The notes under the pieces are model-generated. The model made no database searches. It saw only the letters and a program-made list of their open reading frames with translations, and had not been told where the DNA came from. A stretch of 64,000 nucleotides of DNA from Cohnella thailandensis. Its GTDB lineage: Bacteria; Bacillota; Bacilli; Paenibacillales; Paenibacillaceae. Of this stretch, positions 45,045 through 53,300 are shown piece by piece (position 1 is the stretch's first letter; each line of letters opens with the position of its first letter). The translations under genes and the position numbers were made by a program. The DNA is taken from contig NZ_JACJVQ010000005.1 of NCBI RefSeq assembly GCF_014212135.1, forward strand, positions 511,702 to 575,701, written 5' to 3'.

Positions 45045-45919
45045 GCAGCGCGCCAAGAGTAGCCAGCCTTCCCAGAGGCTCGTTCTCGGATGAAGCCGCC
45101 CAGTACTTTTTCCGAGATCGGGAAGTGAACCACGCTTACTATAAGCTCATTTCCGACGTGTTCCGCGCGACGGAGCGGGGGGAAGCGGACTGGAGCGTCA
45201 TCCCGATCGAGAATACGATCGACGGATCCGTCAGCCTCCACACGGATTGGCTCGTTCACGAGGTGAATCTGCCCATCCGCGCGGAATGGGTATACCCTGC
45301 CGTGCAGAATCTGGTAGGCTTGCGAAGCGAGCTATCCGGAGAAGATGGCGAAGGCTGGCGTCCGGAGAAAATCAAGAAGGTGCTGAGCCACCCGGTCGCG
45401 ATGGCACAGTGCTACGAGTTCCTGAGAGCGACGCTCCCTAATGCCGAACTGGAGACGCTCAGCAGTACCTCCGAGGCGATCCGAACCGTCTCCGAGAATC
45501 CCGGCCAAGGCTGGGCGGCCATCGGAACGAGAACGGCGGCTGCGGATTACAAGCTGGACGTGCTGCAGGAAGGCGTTACCGACCACGATAACAACTACAC
45601 TCGGTTTCTTCTCGTGGGGAACAAGGAATACGTAAACCCGTCCGCGACGGAATTCAAGACGAGCATCCTCATCACGCTGCCGGACGATTACCCCGGAGCG
45701 CTGCATCAGGTGCTGTCCGCCTTCGCCTGGAGGCGGATCAACCTCTCCAAGATCGAGTCCAGGCCGACGAAGAAGAAGCTCGGCGTGTACTACTTCTTCA
45801 TCGATATCCTGATGTCGATGGATTCCGTTCTGCTGCCTGCGGCGATCGCCGAGATCGAAGCGATCGGCTGCCAGGTGCGGGTGCTGGGCTCCTACCCGAG
45901 CTTTAGTTACGAAGGATAA
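45041..45919 (+). CDS. pheA: Prephenate dehydratase
   Basis: A 292-residue enzyme converting prephenate to phenylpyruvate. The catalytic domain shows VIPIENTIDGSV, HPVAMAQCYEFL and the TRF motif (NNYTRFLLVG). The ACT domain has GALHQVLSAFAWRRINLSKI and the Phe-binding ESRP. The N-terminal glycine-rich loop, usually LGPxGTFS, reads here LPRGSFSDEAA, lacking the GP pair. The fold may tolerate this, but it is worth checking. Translation is coupled to thrB. Confidence 0.94.
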   Translation: MSSAPRVASLPRGSFSDEAAQYFFRDREVNHAYYKLISDVFRATERGEADWSVIPIENTIDGSVSLHTDWLVHEVNLPIRAEWVYPAVQNLVGLRSELSGEDGEGWRPEKIKKVLSHPVAMAQCYEFLRATLPNAELETLSSTSEAIRTVSENPGQGWAAIGTRTAAADYKLDVLQEGVTDHDNNYTRFLLVGNKEYVNPSATEFKTSILITLPDDYPGALHQVLSAFAWRRINLSKIESRPTKKKLGVYYFFIDILMSMDSVLLPAAIAEIEAIGCQVRVLGSYPSFSYEG

Positions 45920-45934
45920 TTCCGAGCCGAAAAT

Positions 45935-45983
45935 AAAAAAGATCTCCTCAATGGCCTAAGCGCTATTGGGAGATCTTTTTTTT
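45935..45983 (+). terminator. Terminator after pheA
   Basis: AAAAAAGATCTCC (45935-45947) and GGAGATCTTTTTT (45969-45981) form a long stem, extended by CAATGGC/GCTATTG-type pairs. A- and T-tracts on both sides allow bidirectional action. Confidence 0.9.
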
Positions 45984-46048
45984 GCGGTCGCAGATTTTTT
46001 GGCGGGAGGATGTCAAATGCCTACTTGCTGCATAGGATGTATGGATTG

Positions 46049-46071
46049 TGCGGGCGGGACATTCGCCCGCA
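46049..46071 (+). repeat. Perfect 8-bp hairpin upstream of the safA-like start
   Basis: TGCGGGCG, loop GGACATT, CGCCCGCA, with no T-tract. It lies between two in-frame starts of the SafA-like gene (46017 and 46104), so it may steer start choice or mRNA stability. Confidence 0.75.
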
Positions 46072-46103
46072 TGCGAATCTACACCCGATCAGGAGGGAAC
46101 GGC

Positions 46104-48188
46104 TTGAAAATCCATATGGTCAAAAAAGGCGATAGCTTGCATGGCATCGCCCAAAAGTATGGAGTAACCACGGAGGAGCTGCTTCAGGCGAATCCGGATA
46201 TCGCCAATCCGGATGTTATCGACGTCGGAATGAAAGTCAAGATTCCGATGCCAGCCAAGCCGGCCTATGAAATCATGCACCAGCACACCGTATCGCAAGG
46301 AGACACGTTATGGAAGCTCTCCAAGGCGTGGGGAATCCCGCTGGACACGATGATCAAAGCCAACCCCCAACTCAAAAACCCGAACGTGCTTCTGACCGGA
46401 GAGGTCGTTAATATTCCGAAGGTGAATGCCTCCGGGGAAGGCGGCGGTTCGGGAGTCGTCGCAACTCCCGTTCCGTCAACGGGCGCCTCCCAAGGGAATT
46501 GGTGGCCCGGAGGCAAAGCGAATACGGGCGCGATGCCGGGAACGGAAGACATGCCGGGTCACGATCATAAGAAGAATACGGGCGTAATGCCGCTTCCGCA
46601 GCCCGTTCCTCCCGTGCTGGAAACTCCCGTTGCTCCGGCCCCCGAGCCGGCACCGGTCGTACCGGCTCCCGCACCGTATCCGGTGCCTCAGCCGGTGTAT
46701 CAAGAGACCCACCATCACCATCATCATTACGGGCCGGTGCATGCGGAGCACGGTTCCGCAGACCTTTTTAAACAATATCCGATTCCTCCGGTCGAAGCGA
46801 TTGCGCCAATGGCAATGGAGCCCTATCCGGAACACGAGCACAAGCACGAGGCGGCTGTCGAATACGGCAAAGGCCAAGAATACGGTCATTATGGCCATGT
46901 GAGTTACGGCAAAGAAATTCACGGTCACGAAGGTTACGGTCACGAAAGTTATGGACATGAAGGCTTTGGCAAGGAAAAGCACGGGCACGAAGGGTACGGA
47001 CATGAAGGCTATGGCAAGGAAAAGTACGGGCACGAAGGGTACGGACATGAAGGCTATGGCAAGGAAAAGCATGGGCACGAAGGGTACGGCAACGTCGGTC
47101 ATGTAAGCTACGGTCACGAGGGATACGGCAAAGAAAGCTACGGTCACGAAGGGTACGGCAAAGAAAGCTACGGTCACGAAGGGTACGGACATGGTCATGA
47201 AGGCTACGGAAAAGCACATGGCCATGAATATGGCGGAGGACACGTCGCCGATATTGGCGCTGGTTTTGGCTCTAGCTACGGTTCAAGCTCTAGCTATGGT
47301 TCCGGCTATGGCGGACTCGGCCACGAGCAAGGGTATCCGCCTATTCCCGGAATCGGCGCGGTTCCGCTGAATTTCCCGACGGAGGCACTTGCCGGTACTT
47401 ACGCTTCGACCAAAGGCCATGGGTGGACCGGTTCGCAGGAGATCATGCCTTACAGCAGTTTTTTTCCGGGCGCCGCAACGCCGTTCGTCTCCCCAGCAGC
47501 GGGATCCGGAGCTCCCGTCTATCAACCGGCTTCCGCGGTAAGCCCGGCTTCGTTCGCCCCGACAGCCTTCGCTCCGGCAACCTATCAGCCATGCGGTTGC
47601 TCGGGGTCGACTCCGCAATGGCCGGGAGCGGGAACCTCCATAAGCCCTGCGGGAATCGCTCCGTATGCCAATCCGGGAGTCCCTTATCCGGGGACATTCG
47701 CTCCGACCTCCTTCGCTCCGACCGCCGTCTCTCCCGCATCGTTCGCTCCGCAGGCTTTTCCGACGACTAGCCATTACGGAGTGCCAGGAGGCTCGCCTGT
47801 TTTCCCGGGAATGAACGCCGTTCCTTTTACATCCGTCTCTCCGGCTGCCGACGTCTCGCCACTCGCCGCAACGCCGCTGATGGACAGCATGCCCGGCTAC
47901 GGCTATCCGGATTACCCGGGAACCAATCCGTACGCGGGAGGAGTATCGGACTTCGGTCCGATTCCGCCGATCCCTACCATTCCTCCGTTGGGAACGCCGA
48001 TCGGTCCTGTCGGGACGGTCGGTCCGATCAGGGATGAAACGCAGGAAGCCGCACCGGAAGTAAAAGTTAATGCGAAAGCGTCCGAACCGTCCAAGAAGCC
48101 GGCGGCCAAAGCCAAAGTGAAGGCCAAAAGCTCCCCGCGCCCGAAAGCATCGAAACGCAAGCAAAGTCTTCCTTGGGTGAATTGGTAA
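46104..48188 (+). CDS. safA: SafA-like spore coat protein: two LysM domains and a His/Gly/Tyr-rich repeat region
   Basis: A 694-residue protein. Two N-terminal LysM domains (about 2-50, HMVKKGDSLHGIAQKYGV; and 58-106, HTVSQGDTLWKLSKAWGI) would bind spore cortex glycan. A Pro-rich linker leads to a His/Gly/Tyr/Glu-rich repeat block (about 257-380). Next come Pro/Ala/Ser/Phe-rich segments (SFAPTAFAPATYQP) and a basic tail (PRPKASKRKQSLP). The architecture matches SafA, which cooperates with SpoVID in coat assembly. The start TTG at 46104 follows AGGAGGG. An in-frame ATG at 46017 with its own GGGAGG would add a Cys-rich 29-residue extension (PTCCIGCMDCAGG). Confidence 0.85.
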   Translation: MKIHMVKKGDSLHGIAQKYGVTTEELLQANPDIANPDVIDVGMKVKIPMPAKPAYEIMHQHTVSQGDTLWKLSKAWGIPLDTMIKANPQLKNPNVLLTGEVVNIPKVNASGEGGGSGVVATPVPSTGASQGNWWPGGKANTGAMPGTEDMPGHDHKKNTGVMPLPQPVPPVLETPVAPAPEPAPVVPAPAPYPVPQPVYQETHHHHHHYGPVHAEHGSADLFKQYPIPPVEAIAPMAMEPYPEHEHKHEAAVEYGKGQEYGHYGHVSYGKEIHGHEGYGHESYGHEGFGKEKHGHEGYGHEGYGKEKYGHEGYGHEGYGKEKHGHEGYGNVGHVSYGHEGYGKESYGHEGYGKESYGHEGYGHGHEGYGKAHGHEYGGGHVADIGAGFGSSYGSSSSYGSGYGGLGHEQGYPPIPGIGAVPLNFPTEALAGTYASTKGHGWTGSQEIMPYSSFFPGAATPFVSPAAGSGAPVYQPASAVSPASFAPTAFAPATYQPCGCSGSTPQWPGAGTSISPAGIAPYANPGVPYPGTFAPTSFAPTAVSPASFAPQAFPTTSHYGVPGGSPVFPGMNAVPFTSVSPAADVSPLAATPLMDSMPGYGYPDYPGTNPYAGGVSDFGPIPPIPTIPPLGTPIGPVGTVGPIRDETQEAAPEVKVNAKASEPSKKPAAKAKVKAKSSPRPKASKRKQSLPWVNW
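46921..47212 (+). repeat. Degenerate 45-bp tandem repeat in the safA-like gene
   Basis: Units encode HGHEGYGHEGYGKEK and variants, built from a smaller G-H-E-G-Y module. At least four related units follow each other. The high His and Tyr content suggests metal binding or dityrosine cross-linking. Confidence 0.9.
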
Positions 48189-48201
48189 GGAAATAAGCAT
48201 A

Positions 48202-48957
48202 ATGCCGGAATCCCTGGGCAACAATAGGAAAAAAGCAAAGAAGGGGATTCCGGTGTTTGGATTACGCATCAAAGGAATCAAGAAGCGTCTCAAGCGCACT
48301 CGGCGTCCGGTTTGGACATTAGGCATGTGGGCGGGAGTCGTTGCCGCAGCCGTCCTTGCCGGTACGTGGGTGTCCGGCCATCTCATGAACGAATATCTTC
48401 GGCCAGCCTCCATAGCGGTCGAATCCACTCCTCCAACAGAGGAAAACCTCCCCGTCTCCTACGAGCCGGAAAGCTCGCAGAGGGGGATCGTGCTGGACAA
48501 GCTGTCCGGCTGGAATTCGGATGTCGTCCTCGTGCTCCATCGGGAGTACTTATGCGGCGAGGAGACGAGAATGCTGGGACGTCACTCCACGCTGGAGACG
48601 ATGAATCTGATCAAGTCCCATCGCGATTGGATGCCGACGATGGACGCATCCGGTACGGTCCGGGTCGAAGAGAGAGTGGACGACCTGTCTCCGGAGTGCC
48701 GCAAATCCGCCTACATCTCGCTGGACCGGGACGGCAACCTGTCCTTGTTCGATGGGCCTCCCCGCAAGGAGAAGATTATGAGGACGTTTTTCCAGTTGGA
48801 TATCAAATCGCTCGAGAGCAGCATGTCCAAGGAAAAGCTGCGCGAGCTGGCGGATGGAATCCGGATCGCCGACCGGGACGACTATAACCACGTGCTCTCC
48901 AGCTTCAGCGATTTCGCGAAGGAGCCCGCCAAGGATGTCATGAGGCCGTCTAATTGA
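48202..48957 (+). CDS. bofC: BofC (bypass-of-forespore C) family sporulation protein
   Basis: A 251-residue protein with a basic N-terminus, one transmembrane helix (about 38-59, WTLGMWAGVVAAAVLAGTW) and an extracytoplasmic BofC domain (about 100-235). The domain has the characteristic VVLVLHREYLCGEETRMLG and DDLSPECRKSAYISLDRDG. BofC works in the forespore intermembrane space on SpoIVB-dependent sigma-K checkpoint signalling, the same pathway as the SpoIVFA/FB pair at 34 kb. A GTG at 48253 preceded by AAGGGG is an alternative start giving 234 residues. As in B. subtilis, it lies upstream of the ruv genes. Confidence 0.88.
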   Translation: MPESLGNNRKKAKKGIPVFGLRIKGIKKRLKRTRRPVWTLGMWAGVVAAAVLAGTWVSGHLMNEYLRPASIAVESTPPTEENLPVSYEPESSQRGIVLDKLSGWNSDVVLVLHREYLCGEETRMLGRHSTLETMNLIKSHRDWMPTMDASGTVRVEERVDDLSPECRKSAYISLDRDGNLSLFDGPPRKEKIMRTFFQLDIKSLESSMSKEKLRELADGIRIADRDDYNHVLSSFSDFAKEPAKDVMRPSN

Positions 48958-48974
48958 CGGTCTCTTCCTTTTTT
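48942..48974 (+). terminator. Terminator overlapping the bofC stop
   Basis: GAGGCCGTC, loop TAATT, GACGGTCTC (one G-U pair), then TTCCTTTTTT. The left arm is inside the last bofC codons. Confidence 0.85.
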
Positions 48975-48984
48975 CGACAGATAG

Positions 48985-49014
48985 TTGACGAAAAATGGAA
49001 GCATTAACTATAAT
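48985..49014 (+). promoter_or_regulatory. Promoter upstream of the stalk-domain gene
   Basis: -35 TTGACG (48985-48990), an 18-base spacer, -10 TATAAT (49009-49014). It gives a leader of about 160 bases. Confidence 0.75.
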
Positions 49015-49060
49015 GAGATATATACATACAAGTTGGCTACGACCCGTTGCCACGCCATAA

Positions 49061-49125
49061 GCATTACCGCGAGGAAGAACCCGCAGACGATCGTTACTAC
49101 GTCGCGTGTGCTTTCTTTTTTTTTT
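49061..49125 (+). terminator. Terminator-like structure in the leader of the stalk-domain gene
   Basis: CGCGA (49068-49072) can pair with TCGCG (49102-49106), with GCA/TGC extending the stem, followed by CTTTC and a run of ten T (49116-49125). It lies between promoter and gene, so it could be an attenuator, or the end of a small RNA of about 100 bases. Confidence 0.55.
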
Positions 49126-49183
49126 GCTGTTGATAAGAACTATTTGAAGGACTAATACACTATCATTCAGGGGGAAAAGGGAT

Positions 49184-50302
49184 ATGAAAAAGTTGCTCGT
49201 TCTGCTATTGGTTGCGGTTGTTGCTCTAACGGTAACTCCCGCAAACTCGAATACGAAAGCTGCGGCAGCTAGCGGCATATCGGTTGCTTTAGACGGAATC
49301 AATCTTTCCTTTGCGGATGCTAAGCCATTCGCCGATTCGCAGAAGCGCGTACTCGTTCCGCTGCGTTTCGTCAGCGAGAAGCTGGGGACAACCGTGGATT
49401 ATCAAGAAGCGGCAGGCTCGGTTGCAATCAAGTCGGATGAGCTCGACATTCAGCTCGTTCTCGGCTCGCAGAAGGCTACTGTAAACGGAGTTGAGAAGGA
49501 CCTGGGGACACTGCCTGTTCTGAAGAATAGCCGCGCCTACGTGCCTCTGCGGTTCGTCAGCGAAGCACTCGGCCGCCGCGTGGTATGGGATGGGGCGAAT
49601 AGTACGGCTCATATTTGGAACTTGATAAGTGATGCGGAACTAGAGACGGAAAGCGCGAAGACAGGCTGGGGTTATGAATACTCGATGCCCGCGCATGTGT
49701 CCTATCACTACTTCGACGCGAAGGACGGCAAGCTGACGTTCGAAGATTCTCTTTGGGACGGGCCAAAAGGCCCGTACAAGGGCTATAGTGTCAGCGAAAA
49801 ACTTACGCCTGACCTAAACAAGAAAGCCTATCAAATGGTGAAGTATCTGGCTGGGGATGAGCAATATGCGAGTGCTCATTATTGGCCAGAGACTTCTGCG
49901 GGAACTGATGCAACGTTGGCAATTGCTTATGCTGTTCAATCTAGGGCTGTAGATAATGACAACTACTATTTCCGATTCTTATTTCAAGAAAAAGCGTACA
50001 GCTCAAGCTTTGCTAGTAAAAAAGTTACGATGCGATTAGTCGTTAATCGTCTATTCTGGAATGAAGAAAGTGGTCGGAATGTAAAAATCGAAAACAAGCT
50101 ACGAATGGCGCTAGTCGCGTTGTACGGGGATTCCACGGGAATCAGTATGTTTAACTGGATCATGAGCTACTATAATTCCGCAATGGTCGATTTCGATAAA
50201 CTGAGAACAGTTAAAACCTCGAAGACATTTGGTAACGTTTTGGTCGATTTAGATGGATCGGGTGTTCAACTGCTAACTTTCAGTTTCTCCACTAAGGAGT
50301 GA
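49184..50302 (+). CDS. Secreted protein with copper-amine-oxidase-type stalk domain
   Basis: A 372-residue protein. The signal peptide (about 1-27, KKLLVLLLVAVVALTVTPAN) is followed by a tandem of the 'copper amine oxidase N-terminal' beta module (about 32-145, RVLVPLRFVSEKLGTTVDY and AYVPLRFVSEALGRRVVWD). The C-terminal 220 residues, rich in aromatic and charged residues, are not recognised. Despite the name, these modules are not oxidases; they are wall- or surface-associated stalks in Bacillota. The second half is distinctly AT-richer than the first, with codon use unlike the neighbours. The stop is followed nine bases later by the ATG of the giant gene, suggesting a two-gene operon. Confidence 0.88.
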   Translation: MKKLLVLLLVAVVALTVTPANSNTKAAAASGISVALDGINLSFADAKPFADSQKRVLVPLRFVSEKLGTTVDYQEAAGSVAIKSDELDIQLVLGSQKATVNGVEKDLGTLPVLKNSRAYVPLRFVSEALGRRVVWDGANSTAHIWNLISDAELETESAKTGWGYEYSMPAHVSYHYFDAKDGKLTFEDSLWDGPKGPYKGYSVSEKLTPDLNKKAYQMVKYLAGDEQYASAHYWPETSAGTDATLAIAYAVQSRAVDNDNYYFRFLFQEKAYSSSFASKKVTMRLVVNRLFWNEESGRNVKIENKLRMALVALYGDSTGISMFNWIMSYYNSAMVDFDKLRTVKTSKTFGNVLVDLDGSGVQLLTFSFSTKE

Positions 50303-50310
50303 GAGTCCTT

Positions 50311-53300
50311 ATGGCGTTAAGGCAGTTTAAAAAATCCCTTCTCGTTTTGCTATCAATTCTAATTCTAATTAGTGGTTGGCCAATGGAAGCTAAGAAGACT
50401 TCTGCAGATGCGGCTACCGGTAAATTTAATAGCCAAGCAGAGTTTTATGCGTACTTAACAGGGATTGGAGTTCCGATTAAATCAGCTTTCAACAAATATG
50501 ATGCGTCGATGGCCACTTACAACCTCTATGGACTCATCGTATATGATAAGCCATTTGGAGAATGGGGGAAGGGGGAAGTTACTAATGATGTTTGTGTGGC
50601 TGGAACATCCTATCAGCGCTGGTTAGGATACGATGTCAGTAACAACCCTGTAACGAATAGTTGCTTCCCTAACGACGCTGATGCTGGCGGGAACCTAGAA
50701 GATCGAAACTGGATAACTGTTAGCGGTGCTGCTCAGTCATGGTCAGCGATGTCTAATGCTCAAGTCAACCAATTACTATACAGTACCCTGAGCGGCAATG
50801 GTGTCAGTTCACCAACCTTTACAGTCGCCAATAAAGGCGGCAAGGATTATGCGAAAGTCATGGCCAAACCTACGCTCTGCGCCCAAGGATCGGTTCAGAT
50901 GCAGCATCGGCAGACCAACGGAAAAGTATGGTACGCAACATTCTTTGTGCCGGCCTTCGGTTGCGATAAAGCGGTCACGACGACGATCTCGACCGACAGC
51001 TCCGAGTACACAATCCCGGTTGGTCAGGATTCAATCTCGATTCCCGTAAAGGTGGAAACGAGGGCTGTATTTAGCGGGTACTTTAACGCTCCGGAGTATA
51101 TCGATAAGATGGTTGCTCAATTTTCCAATAACGGCGCGGGGACCACGACGAATCAGTTAGCATCTTCAACCGTCAATTCCTCCATCACCATTAAACGAAG
51201 CGACTTCAACGGAACCACTTCAATGACGAAGACGTTAACCGGCAAGGGAACGCTATTTGCGTTCGGTGGCTACGTTTCGTCGTCGGTCGAGAAGACGATC
51301 ACCATCAAGCTGGCCGTCGAGAACGGAACGCCAAACGCGAGCTGTTCCTGTAACCCGAGCACCGTCGAATTCACCGGCCAGGACGTAACGACGAACGTTA
51401 CCGTCAATGCGGCGATCACCGGCGTCTCCAGCAGCTCGATCTCGAAATGGATCATCTATGGCCATGACGCTGAAGGCGGGCAGCAGCAAACGATAACGGT
51501 CACGCCTAGCGGCGACAAGACGAAGGCGACAGCAACGTTCACCTATACCACCAAGGCATCGAAGGTCACCGGAGATACCTACACGGCCAAATTCGAGCAG
51601 CGGGCGGTTATTGTCTTTACGAATGGTACTAGGAAGGAGACAAGCCTAGCGATCTGTTCGACCGTGATCTTCAAGCCTGGATCAACGCCGCCGCCAGCGA
51701 CTGGAGAGCCAGAGCCGGAGCCGTCTGAACCTCCGATGCCGTCCGGACCGGTCGCGGTCATTACGGGCCCGACGAAGGTGAAGGTTGGCCAGCCGTTACC
51801 GTATCCGATAGACGGTTCGCAATCCTTTGACTGGCAAGGCAAAGACATTGTCATGTACACTTGGGATCATGCGGTTGCACAGGAAGGGCCGATCTATGAC
51901 ATAAAGTTTGATACGCCGGGTACACGAACTATTATTCTGAATGTTAAGAATAGTTCGAATGTTTGGTCGGAGGAAGCCCGCCACACGATCGAGGTCGTTC
52001 CGGATCAGCCGCCGGTGACGACGATCGCGGTTCCTCCGGAAGAAACTCGGCTAGGGAACGTTCGGGTTCAGAGCAATGCGTACAGCACGGACGGAGACAC
52101 CATTAGCAAGCATACCTTCGAGAGGAAGTACGATGCGGCCAACAACGGCTTCAGCGATGACGGCTGGGTAAAGGTGCAGGAAGGCGAAGCTTCGGCATAC
52201 GTATTCAAGCCGGACCGCGTCGGCAAATATCTGTTCCGGGAGACCGCTTGCGAGACGTATGGATCCTGCGCGAGCACGGATGCCCAGCCGGAGAGCGAGC
52301 GAACGCTAATCGTGAACAATCTCGCGCCGACGATCGATGTCGTTACTTCCTCCGACCAAACGGATACGTCCGATCGTACCCTTTTGCCAATGTCCACGCT
52401 TTATAATACCGGCACGGTTGCTTCCCTCACGAATGGTTCGATCGGCGATAAGTCCGGATGGGTGTACAACCAGGAAACGTTATCGACGAAGAACTATAAG
52501 ACGAACCTGGGCATGTTCAACGAGCAATGGGGCGTGGCGGACAATTACTACGGGGAAGATTTTGTGGACCGTACTCTATACGCGAGCATCCAAAATACGG
52601 CCCAGATTACGCATCTCGGAACGATTGATGGCTACACGAAAATATATGCGGACGAGAAATATATTTATTATCTGGCGAGCAATGGCGAATACGCGGGTTA
52701 TCCGCAGATCACGTTGACCATTTACAACCGGAAGATGCAGCAGATTGCAAGCCAAGTGTATCCCCAAGCGGATAGCGTTTATTACTTCAACGTGATGATT
52801 AAAGGAGAACGCTTGTATATAACCGCTTATCTCCGGAATGCCAGAAACGTGGTGACGACGGTGGTCGACCGCAATAACGGGGCGATCATTAAAGCTAACG
52901 TTTTGATGGGGATCGTGCGGGACTACTATAACTCCAACGAGTACGCGCACGTCAATAGTCTTTATGCGGATGACAAGGGGATTATCGGATATGCGGTACC
53001 GCAAACTCTTGCAGAGTATTTTATTCGAGATAAGGTAACCGAGATTCCGGGGGCGGCCGGATACAGCCGAATTTCCTATGATCTGGGCAGCTCGATCGGT
53101 TATCATACAGGCTACTACCATACTCATTATTTTCTGCAGCAATACTACTCCCAGAGCAGCAACAACATTTACGTGAATACAGCCGGATCGTTTGACACCG
53201 GGAACACGATTATCTTCGATCCTAACGGCATAGAGCTGGCAGCATTCGAACAACCGCCAAGCGGACCGCTGGCTTATATGCTTGTCGGGGTAGACGACAA

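Noticed and set aside
49020-49125. Cyclic di-GMP or other known riboswitch
   Set aside because: The conserved core sequences of the common classes were looked for and not found; kept only as an unidentified terminator-like leader.
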